From DASQZK01 sp963764345 (GTDB lineage: Bacteria; Bacteroidota; Bacteroidia; Bacteroidales; GCA-2748055), in contig CAVXSF010000013.1 of NCBI GenBank assembly GCA_963764345.1, positions 62,001-126,000 of the forward strand: a DNA stretch of 64,000 nt. The letters run 5' to 3'. The notes below the pieces were generated by a model, which made no database searches, was not told where the DNA came from, and worked only from the letters and a program-made list of their open reading frames with translations. Made by a program: the position numbers and the translations under genes. Shown in pieces: positions 10,501 through 19,958 of this stretch. Positions within the stretch are counted from its first letter, which is position 1, and each line of letters begins with the position of its first letter.

Positions 10501-10686
10501 GACCGTGTGGGACTGAGTCGGGTACGGTTCTATGCCAGTGCCATGAACCTTTACACATTCACCAAATATAAGGGATATGACCCCGAGTCACCACTGGTTA
10601 CATCGGATCCTACGACGCCGGGGGTGGACGCTGCAGTCTATCCTATTCCCAGGACCTTTACCGGCGGAATTCAAATTGATTTTTAA
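7565..10686 (+). pseudogene. susC: SusC-type TonB-dependent receptor broken by two +1 frameshifts
   Basis: Three consecutive frames (7565-8767, about 8751-9848, about 9820-10686) together give about 1,030 residues, the normal length of a SusC outer-membrane glycan importer. The first piece has a signal peptide, a carboxypeptidase-D-like regulatory domain (ITGKITDEIGQSLPGVNV), the TonB-box region with VVIGYGTVKKDDLTGSV, and the plug. The later pieces carry barrel strands and the usual ending TFTGGIQIDF. The first break falls after LETSPL (near 8753) and the second after KWDGVSP (near 9815). In each, removing one G restores the family pattern. It is either inactivated or a sequencing error. SusD follows 17 bases downstream. 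Confidence 0.88.
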
Positions 10687-10703
10687 TCGCAAACAGAAAC
10701 ACC

Positions 10704-12404
10704 ATGAAACGATATACCACAATTATTTTACTCTTACTTGCCCTGTTCACCTCCTGCACTGATGAATACCTCAACGTGCAAAATAAGGGGGCGCTGACGG
10801 TTGATAACTGGTACCTGACAGCCGATGATTTCCAGGCAGCGCTGAATTCATCCTATATCCCAATGGTTGAAATAGGGATGTTTGCTCTTAATATGACCCT
10901 GGATTTCGGAACATTTGAAGACCGTACCCTCTTCGAAAGTACAGGCCGGGACCGGCTAACAACGCTGAGTCCATCCAGTGGTGATGTTTCCAGTACCTGG
11001 GGAGCACTGTATTTTGGCGTTTACCGAACCTCCAAAATCCTGCAGCAACTCAACGCCAAGGGCGTTGACGGCATCGAGAATATGACACAGGAAAATTTCG
11101 ACTATATTGCGGCACAGGCCAAAGCCCTGAGAGGCATGTACTACTTTTACCTGACCATCATTTTTGACCGCCCCATCCTGTATGATGAAACAAATATCCC
11201 TGATAATTACTCGAAGAATTACGGTAACGCGGAGCAGATAGATCTCTGGAACCAGATTGAAAAAGACTTTACTGAAGCATACCCAAATCTTAAACTCAGG
11301 TCTGAACTGGCCGATGCGGAATATGGGAGGATTACCATGGGGCTGCAATGTCTCAACTTGCCAAATCATTATTGTATCAAACATTACTATTATTATGAAC
11401 GCTTCGGAAAGGGCGGATCAGCCGAAGACAATGCCGACCTTCAGAAAGCCAGGGACCTGTTCAAACAGGTGATGAACTCACATGAGTATGAGCTGATCCT
11501 TCCTCAGGCTCCCAAAACCAGAAAAGATTACCTGTATGCCCTTCTCTGTAATTCTTCCTATGTTGACCTGCCATCGGAGAACAATATCTACGATTCGGAG
11601 AACAACATTGAATCGGTTTGGGAAGTCCAATATGCTGATGAAGCGCCATACCAGAATAATCCCTGGCTATGTGGCTATTATGGTGGTGGTGCCCTGAATG
11701 AACAGTACTTCTCACCTCATGAAACCAGTTACCGGAATCATGAAGCCCACCCGGCCATGTATTATGCCTTCGAAACCGCCGGAGCTCCGGCACCCTTCGA
11801 CCGTGACCCGAGATGCTATGCCTCACTTTATTTCGACGGCGACCTGATGGATATTGATCCGACTTCATACTATTACAAACCATTTAAAAGCGGCCTTCAT
11901 TCAAAAAAAGTTGCCCTTGCGAGAGGTCTGAATGTACCGGCAGGAACAGAAAGCCTGGGGATCAAGAAGACCCATTTCCCAACCTACTGGAACGGCCCGA
12001 TGGCTCCATATAACGACCCCGTCAACAAGCGGGTGATCCGTTATGCTGACGTGCTGCTTATGTACGCCGAGACTATGTACCTTCTGGGCGATGACGGCAC
12101 CGGCCTCGATGCTCTCAACCAGGTACGCCGCCGTGTGGATATGCCCGATGTGACCGCCCTTACCACCACCGCCATCATCCATGAACGAGATGTGGAACTG
12201 GCCTTCGAAGACCACCGCTGGTTCGACCTCGTACGCTGGAGCTTCTCCCCGGTATGGGGCATCGACTGGAGCACCATCGACTGGGGCATCGACGCCAATA
12301 ATTCCATCAACCCCTTCATCGTTGGCAAAGACGAATTCTTCCCGATACCGGTTTCTGAGATTAATGTGAACGGAGGAGCACTGGGGCAGAACCAGGGTTG
12401 GTAA
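10704..12404 (+). CDS. susD: SusD/RagB-family glycan-binding lipoprotein
   Basis: 566 residues with a lipoprotein signal (MKRYTTIILLLLALFTSC), so the protein sits on the outer face of the outer membrane as the lid of the SusC channel. Family features include the N-terminal DEYLNVQNKGALT, the TPR-rich ALRGMYYFYLT segment, the VIRYADVLLMYAET helix and the C-terminal IIHERDVELAFEDHRWFDLVRW. The reading frame is intact, unlike susC. The ligand cannot be inferred from sequence; neighbouring hydrolases suggest a plant or algal polysaccharide. Confidence 0.95.
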   Translation: MKRYTTIILLLLALFTSCTDEYLNVQNKGALTVDNWYLTADDFQAALNSSYIPMVEIGMFALNMTLDFGTFEDRTLFESTGRDRLTTLSPSSGDVSSTWGALYFGVYRTSKILQQLNAKGVDGIENMTQENFDYIAAQAKALRGMYYFYLTIIFDRPILYDETNIPDNYSKNYGNAEQIDLWNQIEKDFTEAYPNLKLRSELADAEYGRITMGLQCLNLPNHYCIKHYYYYERFGKGGSAEDNADLQKARDLFKQVMNSHEYELILPQAPKTRKDYLYALLCNSSYVDLPSENNIYDSENNIESVWEVQYADEAPYQNNPWLCGYYGGGALNEQYFSPHETSYRNHEAHPAMYYAFETAGAPAPFDRDPRCYASLYFDGDLMDIDPTSYYYKPFKSGLHSKKVALARGLNVPAGTESLGIKKTHFPTYWNGPMAPYNDPVNKRVIRYADVLLMYAETMYLLGDDGTGLDALNQVRRRVDMPDVTALTTTAIIHERDVELAFEDHRWFDLVRWSFSPVWGIDWSTIDWGIDANNSINPFIVGKDEFFPIPVSEINVNGGALGQNQGW

Positions 12405-12941
12405 CAGGAAGTAAGAAGAAAGAAGACAGGAATGTATCCGGAGATGAGGAATCTTTAGCTGATATTCGGTAAAATTCCGGAATTCACAGTTCAATATCAC
12501 CATAGAGGTAACCCTTGATAGTCATGGTTTTGCCATTGGTTATCAGGGGTTATCGTCTTTTAACCACAGAGTGGTTGCCCAAAAATTATAAGAAAAATTC
12601 TTATGATTTCAGAGATCCCTGCGAAGAATAGAAGTGACTTTTAGGAATCAGGAAACTGGTAACCGGCTTCCCCAACAACAATGAAAAGCCACTGCAGGCT
12701 TACCTTCCATTACAGGTCAATTCAATTGGTTTAGATGCAGGATACATAAAAACCAGAGTGGCCCTGATAAAAAAATTCAAAAAAAATCCAATAATGATAG
12801 CTGAGATTTTGGGAATTATCACATAAAGTGATTGGGTAAAGGAATATAAAATAAAAGACTCTGAAATATGATCCTTAATCTCTTGATGAATCTATGATGG
12901 GTGTTTACATGGTGCATGTTTATATGATAATAGTTATCTCA
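12405..12941. other. Intergenic region with a degenerate family A hairpin
   Basis: About 540 bases without a gene. At about 12505-12545, GGTAACCC...GGTTTTGCC matches the family A hairpin repeat in order and spacing but with many changes, so it looks like an old decayed copy. The rest is AT-rich, and I see nothing else in it. Confidence 0.4.
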
Positions 12942-12970
12942 GTGGTGTGCGCGCCTTGGCGCGCTTCCAC
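12942..12970 (+). repeat. REP hairpin left of the RAYT gene
   Basis: GTGG, then a perfect GCGCGCCTTGGCGCGC palindrome, then CCAC, giving a long imperfect hairpin. A sister copy lies on the other side of the transposase gene at 13641-13668. The four bases at the 5' foot of the stem match the form of the tetranucleotide recognised by RAYT proteins. Confidence 0.8.
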
Positions 12971-13041
12971 AAAATATTCTAATCCCCTCACTCCCCTCAT
13001 CACCCCCCCAACAAAGAAAAAACACTAAACATCATCCACAA

Positions 13042-13539
13042 ATGGCAAACAAATACAAATATCCACCCCTAAGGATGAAAAACTGGGATTACAGGTCACC
13101 CATTCCTTATTTCATCACCATCAAAACCAGGAACAGGAAGCCCCTGTTTGGGTACATTGAGAACAAGATCATGAATTTAAATGACCTGGGAAAGTTTGCA
13201 GATCAATGCATGAAGGACATCCCCGATATCTTTGAATCTGTTATGGTAACAAATCATATCATCATGCCTGATCATGTGCATGCCATCATCGAATTAACAA
13301 GTGCTGTCGATTTCCATGAGCCGAACAGGTTTGGGCCACTTAAAAAAGGATCCTTATCATCCATTATAAACCATTTCAAAGGAAAGGTGACCAAATATGC
13401 CAAAGAAAATCAATTTGATTGGGGCTGGCAAACTCTCTATTATGATCGCATTATTAGAGATCCGGCAGCATACAGAAATATCTATGATTATATCAGCAAT
13501 AATCCAGCTAAATGGAAGGGAAGGAGAGGCAAAGGTTGA
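13042..13539 (+). CDS. REP-associated tyrosine transposase (RAYT)
   Basis: 165 residues of the Y1/HUH transposase superfamily (TnpREP type). The HUH motif is His78-Val-His80 in MPDHVHAIIEL, preceded by YFITIKTRNRKPLFG (about 23-37). The likely catalytic tyrosine is Tyr150 in YDYISNNPAKW. RAYTs nick single-stranded REP hairpins and are thought to spread or maintain them. The flanking GTGG-stem-CCAC hairpins are the probable substrates. The frame is intact and no IS ends are visible, as expected for a domesticated RAYT. Confidence 0.9.
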   Translation: MANKYKYPPLRMKNWDYRSPIPYFITIKTRNRKPLFGYIENKIMNLNDLGKFADQCMKDIPDIFESVMVTNHIIMPDHVHAIIELTSAVDFHEPNRFGPLKKGSLSSIINHFKGKVTKYAKENQFDWGWQTLYYDRIIRDPAAYRNIYDYISNNPAKWKGRRGKG

Positions 13540-13640
13540 AGTCCTTAAGGATTCTTTGTGGTGTATTATTTTTCAATTTGACAGGTTGCTTTGATTGGGA
13601 GGGATATTTTTGAATGAATTTTGTACAAATTTCTCTTTCT

Positions 13641-13668
13641 GTGGCAGCGCGCCAAGGCGCGCCTCCAC
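13641..13668 (-). repeat. REP hairpin right of the RAYT gene
   Basis: GTGG-CA-GCGCGCCAAGGCGCGC-CT-CCAC, the inverted partner of the copy at 12942-12970, with the same stem and feet. The pair brackets the transposase gene like a BIME. Confidence 0.8.
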
Positions 13669-13773
13669 AATCAGTATTAGTCTCACAATCTTCATTAGTC
13701 TCCACAATCTTCATTAGTCTTCACAATCTTCATTAGCCTCCACAATCAGTATTAACTTCTACAATCTTTATAA
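13662..13773 (+). repeat. Six-unit 18-19 bp tandem repeat
   Basis: Six head-to-tail units of about 19 bases, consensus CCACAATCTTCATTAGTCT. The first unit begins inside the foot of the right REP hairpin (CCTCCACAATC). Units 1 and 5 carry CAGTATTA in place of TTCATTAG. The array does not encode a protein. Its overlap with the REP foot suggests it arose by slippage or repeated RAYT activity. Confidence 0.85.
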
Positions 13774-13873
13774 ATCCCTACCTCCTGCACCAAATACAGG
13801 TTAAGAAAATTGTCTGATCAGACAGATATCGCCTGATTCCTGTCTGAGCCTGTATGGATGATCCCTCCTAACA

Positions 13874-14665
13874 TTAACCTTTCACCAGCACCTCCCCCGC
13901 CGGCATCACAGCAAGCTTATCCACCTTAACCAGCCTGCCCAGCAGCCCTGACAGAAAATCAGATGACACCGGTCCCCAGCCTTCACCATCCACACCATGG
14001 AGGTTAAGTACCAGCCATCCGCCCTTTTCTGAGGCCAGGAAATCATTGATTATCTGTTCCGTCCAGGCATCCGAATTATCCGGTCCATGCGACTGGCAAA
14101 AGATCCGCACCGGTCCGGGGGATGGCATGGGATTAAGCGCAGTATCGTTGTTGTAGGTCCATCCGCCGGTCCTGACAGCCCGGACCCGTTGCAGAACGAA
14201 ATCCTCCAGCTCAGGATTAGAGGCATTATAAGGGAAATTGAACACCGCTTTGGAGGTCACAAATCCATCCAGGTTTTTTTCAAAGCTGTCAAGGCATTTT
14301 GTGATCAGCTCCTTTGCCTGTTCGGGTGGTATCCCGGTAAGATGAGCATGTTCCCATCCATGGGGCATAATCTCATGACCACGAGCCTTAAGTTTGTTCC
14401 AGTCGTCGAAATTTCCCAGAGTATCATCGCTGAATTCGCCGAAATGTCCGGATGCAAGAACATTCAGGCAAGCGTGAAGTCCGGATTTTTCGTGAATATC
14501 TGCGATCCTGTAAAAGGATTTCTTAAACCCATCGTCGAAGCTAAGGGTGAGGTAATGAGATTTGTGTTTCCCGATGCTCTTATCCGTTTGTGCCCGGAGG
14601 CTTGCTTCAACGGCTAGTGCAGCAGTGCCAAGAATGGTGGTTTTGGTGAACTGGCGGCGGTTCAT
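13874..14665 (-). CDS. Exported polysaccharide deacetylase (NodB/CE4-like)
   Basis: 263 residues. The N-terminus MNRRQFTKTTILGTAALAVEA has a twin-arginine-like signal, so export by Tat is likely. The NodB motif 1 is LTLSFDDG (Asp44-Asp45) and motif 2 is HGWEH (His102, His106), the metal ligands of CE4 enzymes. Later blocks RVRAVRTGGW and GGWLVLNLHGVDGEG match the C-terminal part of the fold. It would remove N- or O-acetyl groups from a glycan. It stands alone on the minus strand within the carbohydrate region. Confidence 0.85.
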   Translation of the reverse strand: MNRRQFTKTTILGTAALAVEASLRAQTDKSIGKHKSHYLTLSFDDGFKKSFYRIADIHEKSGLHACLNVLASGHFGEFSDDTLGNFDDWNKLKARGHEIMPHGWEHAHLTGIPPEQAKELITKCLDSFEKNLDGFVTSKAVFNFPYNASNPELEDFVLQRVRAVRTGGWTYNNDTALNPMPSPGPVRIFCQSHGPDNSDAWTEQIINDFLASEKGGWLVLNLHGVDGEGWGPVSSDFLSGLLGRLVKVDKLAVMPAGEVLVKG

Positions 14666-15038
14666 GAGCGGGTGGTATTGGTTTAAGAGGGAAAATTAGG
14701 GAATGCGAGGGGAAATAGCAAGTGGAATGTAATGGATGTTTTATTTTCAGAACATATGCCGGAACGAGTCTCAAAATGTACATGGAAAGTCTTATACCGG
14801 CACATTTTATTTTCATTTCTTTCCATAATTTGCAGAGAACCAATGTCATAAAAAGAGCCCCTATGATCACCTCGCAAACAGAACCGCCAGACCTGATCAA
14901 TAAAAGGAGCTGGCCTGCTAAGACCTGTTTTTCGAGGTCAAGCGCCAAATTACCTACGCTTCGGGGGTTGTAGAAATGCCGGTCAGGAAGAATATTATCG
15001 ACACCGGTCCCGGCGACGAAGGAAACGATGCATCCTCA
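14666..15038. other. Intergenic region, nothing recognised
   Basis: About 370 bases between two minus-strand genes. Open frames on either strand lack family resemblance and codon pattern. I see no hairpin with a T-run and no repeat shared with the rest of the window. Confidence 0.4.
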
Positions 15039-15263
15039 TTAATATGACTTCCTGTGAGCATTCCTCTTTTTCTTTCGTATGGCTTTGGGCTTTTTAGTTT
15101 CCTTGAAATGTCCTTTATTCATGGAATATTCTGACTTTTGCATCAGCATAAAGCCCTGTCTTTGACTGGCATGGCCGGATGTTGCACAGGATGATAGCGG
15201 CAGCCCTGTAAAGATCACTATTGCTGCCACCGCAAGCCCGTGTCTAATTCTAAATCGTTTCAT
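15039..15263 (-). CDS. Small basic lipoprotein
   Basis: 74 residues. A signal peptide ends in a lipobox (FTGLPLSSC), followed by a short mature part that finishes in a very basic tail (KKPKAIRKKKRNAHRKSY). Small lipoproteins of this shape are common in Bacteroidota and have no known function. AAACTTTG lies just before the ATG and resembles a -7 box, though it is very close to the start. Confidence 0.6.
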   Translation of the reverse strand: MKRFRIRHGLAVAAIVIFTGLPLSSCATSGHASQRQGFMLMQKSEYSMNKGHFKETKKPKAIRKKKRNAHRKSY

Positions 15264-15439
15264 GGCGCAAAGTTTTAAGGTTTAAATCTGTAATGCATGT
15301 TGTGAGATTTAGTATACGGAAACTTTGGGGATTAGTTGGTATTATACTGTATTATAAGCAGACAAATCCTTTTTGCCGGTTTGAGCATCAGGGTAATAGT
15401 ATATTTTTTGAAAATTTCCAGATTTAAGATGCGCTATTT

Positions 15440-15650
15440 GGGGAAGTACATAAGTTGGAGTTTCGTGATTCTTTTTTTCAGTTTCATATTTCCGTTTTTT
15501 ATCATTATCCAACCCACAAGAAAGGCCGTCATGGTAAGAGGCCTGATCAATATTTACCAGCACGAAGGTTATCTGCCCCTGACGGTTCGTGCAGCAGTAT
15601 GGTGCTCCCCTCAACGACCTGCTCTTTTAATGGATCGCAAGCGCTTTCAT
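15440..15650 (+). pseudogene. Decayed fragment resembling GH92 alpha-mannosidase
   Basis: The frame around 15480-15580 reads IIIQPTRKAVMVRGLINIYQ then HEGYLP. This resembles the GH92 stretch in which a Pro-Glu/Thr-Arg segment precedes MVRSL(I/L).IY...G(Y/W)LPD. After YLP the match continues only in the next frame (DGSCSSM...NGSQ), so there is at least one frameshift, and the remainder of the roughly 750-residue enzyme is missing. It is probably a relic of a lost alpha-mannosidase gene. Confidence is limited by the short match. Confidence 0.4.
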
Positions 15651-15702
15651 AGGGGAGCTTAAGGGAGAGGCAGTTTGGGAATGATTTTAATAAAAAAGGA
15701 AA

Positions 15703-17481
15703 TTATTTCAGATATTCATGCGCGAGGATCAGGAAAATGGCCGAGGACCACGGCAATGATATATCTCTCTGCGACTTTCCTGTTACGGCATCGAAAGTCT
15801 CTCCAAAACCATTGATCATACAGTTCCGGCAGAACCGATCAGCAATTTCCCTTGCCAGGGCTTCTTCTCCGTTCGCTCTCAATCCTGAACAAATTATCAA
15901 TGTTGAGGCTGCCCAAACAGGGCCTCTCCAATAGCCGTCTTCTTTGTATAATGCGCTATGTACATTTTCACTTGCCAATCCTATCTTTGTCAGATTGGAT
16001 CCTTTGCCCTTCAGGTCCCTGATCATCTTGTCACTGATCTCCTTCGGAAGCCGATCTCCCAGCACAAGTGGAAGGTAGCCCATCAGCGACATGTTGTTTT
16101 CATTTATACCGTTATCATCACCACGCCGGGTTACAAACCGCTCACCTGTCCAGAATGTTTTAATCATCCTGTCTAAGAGACGGTCTGCCTTTATCTTCCA
16201 TTCAGCCGACTCACGTGTCATTCCCTGCCTGAGTGCAAGGTCTGCAAGAAAATCCATTTGGATCACAAGATAGGCGCACAGATCGGGAGCTTCTGCAGGA
16301 AATCCCATGTCGAAAACGGTGGCATTATCCCACCCGCTGTCGTTCCCATGGTTATATTGTGGGATACTGTCATGATCGTCGTCCATATAGGTAAACCAGA
16401 AATTGGTCCATTTCGTCAAAGCCTGGTAAGCCTCTGCTGTCCGTTCAGGGGTAAGTATTTTAGGGTTCACCCGCTCCATCTCCCTGAGTGTCCAGCCATG
16501 AATCGGCGGTTTCAAAAATCCCCACATCATGTTACGGTCAGTAATATAATCGGGAATTCCGCCTGTCTGATCCTGATGGTCGAAAAGATGTATGAAATTA
16601 TCCCACGCGAAATCGGGTAGATGATACGCTGCCGACATGGCATAGAAGCAATGATCCCATGCCCAGATCGCAATCATGTAGTTTTTTGAGGAGTACATAA
16701 TGGTCCTTTTAATCTCTCCCCTGGGAGAGACCACACACGACCAGTCGATGTAGGCTGCAAGTGCGCCAGCATCAGTGAGATATCCAGGGACAGAGGGTGA
16801 ATTCTTCAACCATTCTGAAAAGTTTGTTTTGCTCTTTGCCAAGCACGCTTCGAAACTATCTTCAAAGGAGGAATTCTTCCAACCGATAAAATATTGTTCC
16901 AGGGCAATTTCGAAGTTACCTGATGCATCCGGTTCGATAACCACAACCGATTTTACCGGAACACCCGGTTTCCTTTCTGCACGGATCTGATTCCGTGAGC
17001 CCTTAATTTGGCCAGTCCCCTTAAGTACGGTAAGTACATAGTGACAATGCCCTCCCATCTGTAAGCGCCATTGGTTATCACGCACGGGAATGTAAAGACT
17101 GGCGATATCTTCAAGAATCTGCCGGACAATAAGCGGACCACCATTTCCTTTGATCCGGATCGTATTGGCATCCTGGTAGGTAAGAGAAAAACGACCCGAA
17201 GAGGATTGTACATCAATCAATGCACTGTTAGCCGAAAATGTTTGCATCAGCGTGTCCATTTCGAGGGAGAAAATCCTCGAATCGAACCCTAAAAAGTTGC
17301 CTGATATATCTCTCAGGTAGAGTAGCTCCCTTCCGTTATTATCAGGTTTCACTGAAAAAGCCATCCATGAACCATAATAAGAGAAGGGGGTCTCCCGGAG
17401 ATTGATAGCGGGCTGTTGTGCCGTGATCAGGGAAACCGGTAAAACCAGGGCTAGAATAAGGAAACAAATTATTTTTTTCAT
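15703..17481 (-). CDS. GH63-like alpha-glycosidase, secreted
   Basis: 592 residues with a signal peptide (about 1-22, ending ITAQQ). The C-terminal two thirds is an (alpha/alpha)6 barrel of the GH63/GH37 type. Visible motifs are IWAWDHCFYA (about 272-281), NDSGWDNA with Asp381 and Asp385 (candidate general acid region), SENVHSALY with Glu505 (candidate base region), and YWRGPVW (517-523), the strongest family mark. The N-terminal 230 residues form a beta-sandwich. It should hydrolyse an alpha-linked gluco- or manno-oligosaccharide in the periplasm; the substrate is not readable from sequence. It sits beside the GH92-like relic. Confidence 0.85.
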   Translation of the reverse strand: MKKIICFLILALVLPVSLITAQQPAINLRETPFSYYGSWMAFSVKPDNNGRELLYLRDISGNFLGFDSRIFSLEMDTLMQTFSANSALIDVQSSSGRFSLTYQDANTIRIKGNGGPLIVRQILEDIASLYIPVRDNQWRLQMGGHCHYVLTVLKGTGQIKGSRNQIRAERKPGVPVKSVVVIEPDASGNFEIALEQYFIGWKNSSFEDSFEACLAKSKTNFSEWLKNSPSVPGYLTDAGALAAYIDWSCVVSPRGEIKRTIMYSSKNYMIAIWAWDHCFYAMSAAYHLPDFAWDNFIHLFDHQDQTGGIPDYITDRNMMWGFLKPPIHGWTLREMERVNPKILTPERTAEAYQALTKWTNFWFTYMDDDHDSIPQYNHGNDSGWDNATVFDMGFPAEAPDLCAYLVIQMDFLADLALRQGMTRESAEWKIKADRLLDRMIKTFWTGERFVTRRGDDNGINENNMSLMGYLPLVLGDRLPKEISDKMIRDLKGKGSNLTKIGLASENVHSALYKEDGYWRGPVWAASTLIICSGLRANGEEALAREIADRFCRNCMINGFGETFDAVTGKSQRDISLPWSSAIFLILAHEYLK

Positions 17482-18002
17482 TAGTTAATTATTTTGATTT
17501 TAAAAGCAGTATGGACCCACACATGATTGATTATTCCAAGGTTACGTTTAGCTCCGATGAGCTCGCAGGCTCGGTTGCGTTGTAATCCATCAGGTGTGTC
17601 TCATTTTGATTCAATTTAACTGCTTATCCGTTTTAATCAAGTCTGTTTAATCAGCTCATTAAGCGTCTTCAAAAAATATTTTATAAAAGTCGCAGGGATG
17701 TGCTTTTATGGTTGTCTTTGTCGCAGGGAATTACCAGGAGGTACATCCCTGTATGAATTGTATCACAAACGCCAGGGACATATTGTTTTTATTGGAACAC
17801 CATTGCAGCTAAAGGTATACCAGAAATATCGATTCATCATGGTCTTTGTGCTATAAACGTCTCATGGCACGTCTCCACGACAACATAGGAAATGCCCTTA
17901 TCGAAAAAGTTTTTGTATATTGATTCCCAAAGTCAACACCGCTCCGGCTGTGACGCTCTTTACCGGGACCGGTAGGCAGGAGATGAAAAAAACAATATCT
18001 GT
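17482..18002. other. Intergenic region with palindromes
   Basis: 520 bases between divergent genes. It holds a perfect 9-base inverted repeat, CAGGGATGT (17693-17701) with ACATCCCTG (17743-17751). On the minus strand at about 17857-17880 it also holds a decayed REP hairpin, GTGGAGACGTGCCATGAGACG, whose left foot matches the RAYT-associated hairpins. No gene was recognised. Confidence 0.5.
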
Positions 18003-19958
18003 ATGAATACGCGTGCCTTTCTTGCATTTCTGGCGGGACTGCTGGTTTTCGCATATCAGTTACCGGGACAGGTTGTGGTTTTGCCTGATAATCCCCGGAT
18101 CGAATATACCGGGAGAGTCGATTTTTCGAACCCGAAGAAGCCGGCGTTCGGATTCTCGGGTGTCGCCATTAACTGTAAATTTTCTGGAAGTTCGGTGAAG
18201 GTCAGGTTCAGCTCGGGTACTACAACAAACTACTACTTTTACTCGATCGACGAATCGGAACCGGTCAAGATCCACCTGGCGAAACCAACCACCGACTACT
18301 TGCTGTCCAATTCACTTGCCGATACCCTGCACCGGCTCACCCTGGTACGCCTGACGGAAGGCTCACAGGGAACAGATATCTTCGAAGGCATCATCCTGGA
18401 AAATGGAGATTCACTGGCCACACTGCCCAAAAAGAACCGGAAAATTATCGAATTCTACGGTAACTCCATCACCTGCGGATACGGGAATGAGACCACCAAT
18501 ACGGCGGACGGCTTCAAACCGGAGCAGGAAAACTTTTATTATACTTATGCCTCAGATGCATCAAGGCTGCTGGATGCCGATTGCATCGGGATCAGCGTTT
18601 CGGGGATCGGCATGTACCGCAATTACGGGGGTCCGGTAACCGGCAGTCCGGATAATATGCTTACCCGGTACGACCACATCCTGTTCTACGATAACAATAA
18701 AAAATGGGATTTCACCGGTTATACGCCCGATGTGGTATGCATCAACCTGGGAACGAACGATACCAGTACCGGTCTGTTCAACGAGGCGATTTTTGCCGAT
18801 TCATGTAGATCGTTGCTGGTTAAATTAAGAAACCATTATCCCGATGCCCGGATTGTCTACCTGACGGGGCCCATGATGAATTCAGCCAGTACGAAAAAAA
18901 TTACAGATGCCGTCCAGGGCATATTCGACGAACTGAATGACCCGAAGCTGAGTATGTTTCATATGTCGGCGCAGACCGGTGAGTTTGGGTTCGGAGGTGA
19001 CTATCACCCCACGGTGGCACAGCACTGGAAGAATGCCCTGGAACTGGTTAATTACCTGAAAGGCCTTACCGGCTGGCCAACCGCGCCGTACTTCGCAAAT
19101 GCCCGTGTTGCTGTCGACGGAATGTCGGTGCTGGTTAATGTAACCGAAACGCTGGCTGTTGATCCTACGGTCAGCGGCATGGAAATCCTGGCGGACGGCG
19201 TTCCGATAAGGTGTTTATCTGCCCGCTTATCCGGCGTGGATAAACATACATTGATCATAACGCTTTCAAAAAGGATCCGGGAGGGGCAGGATGTACGCAT
19301 CAGCTATAGAAACGGTGAAATAAGGAGTTATGAGCAGGTCCGGCTTCTTCCTTTCTACGACGAAACAGTGAGTAACCCGGTCATTGAGACTCAAATCGTT
19401 TCAGCGGCTGTCAATACCGATGGGAATATAATTTCCTGCCTTTTTAACAAGAGAATTGCGGAGATCCAACCCGACAGTTTTTTACTGCTGGCTGACGGGG
19501 ATGCAATAAATTCCGTTTCAGCCGTTGCCCTGAACCCGGAAAATGATCATGAAGTCGTGATGGCTGCCGATGAAAAGATCATCGAATACCAAACCATAAA
19601 CCTGGACCTGTCCGGCGGGGCCGTTACCAGTTCCGACGGCATAATGAATGATGCCGTAGTGGACTTCCCGGTGAGCAACAACTCCATTATCAACAGTGTC
19701 CCAGGAGCCAACACTGCCGATACCTTGGTGGTATTTCCCAATCCGGCCGGTGACCGCTTCATGATTACCGGCCGTAAGACCGGGAACATACAGCGGATCG
19801 AACTTTACGACGGGACAGGGAGATTGGTGGCAAAGTTCAGGGTTGATCCGGGAGGGAATTATGATATGACAGGACTGGCAAAGGGAATTTATTTTTGCCG
19901 GATTTTTTTGAAGGATGAACGAAAGGAATCGGTAACGATGAAGATCGTTAAAAGGTGA
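18003..19958 (+). CDS. CE2-like SGNH carbohydrate esterase with T9SS sorting domain
   Basis: 651 residues. After the signal peptide (about 1-22) a jelly-roll domain (about 30-130) precedes an SGNH hydrolase domain, the order of CE2 acetyl-xylan esterases. Nucleophile Ser155 is in FYGNSITCGYG, the block III Asn in NLGTND (249-253), and the Asp333-x-His335 pair in GGDYHP. About residues 360-560 look like Ig-like modules. The C-terminal 80 residues form a type A T9SS sorting domain (VFPNPAGDRFMITG...LYDGTGRLV...LAKGIYFCRI). It is therefore predicted to be exported and attached to the surface or released, removing acetyl groups from hemicellulose or a similar glycan. Confidence 0.88.
   Translation: MNTRAFLAFLAGLLVFAYQLPGQVVVLPDNPRIEYTGRVDFSNPKKPAFGFSGVAINCKFSGSSVKVRFSSGTTTNYYFYSIDESEPVKIHLAKPTTDYLLSNSLADTLHRLTLVRLTEGSQGTDIFEGIILENGDSLATLPKKNRKIIEFYGNSITCGYGNETTNTADGFKPEQENFYYTYASDASRLLDADCIGISVSGIGMYRNYGGPVTGSPDNMLTRYDHILFYDNNKKWDFTGYTPDVVCINLGTNDTSTGLFNEAIFADSCRSLLVKLRNHYPDARIVYLTGPMMNSASTKKITDAVQGIFDELNDPKLSMFHMSAQTGEFGFGGDYHPTVAQHWKNALELVNYLKGLTGWPTAPYFANARVAVDGMSVLVNVTETLAVDPTVSGMEILADGVPIRCLSARLSGVDKHTLIITLSKRIREGQDVRISYRNGEIRSYEQVRLLPFYDETVSNPVIETQIVSAAVNTDGNIISCLFNKRIAEIQPDSFLLLADGDAINSVSAVALNPENDHEVVMAADEKIIEYQTINLDLSGGAVTSSDGIMNDAVVDFPVSNNSIINSVPGANTADTLVVFPNPAGDRFMITGRKTGNIQRIELYDGTGRLVAKFRVDPGGNYDMTGLAKGIYFCRIFLKDERKESVTMKIVKR

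Noticed and set aside
14607..14948. 113-codon open frame upstream of the NodB deacetylase.
   Set aside because: It overlaps the deacetylase start and lacks protein-like composition and a signal peptide.
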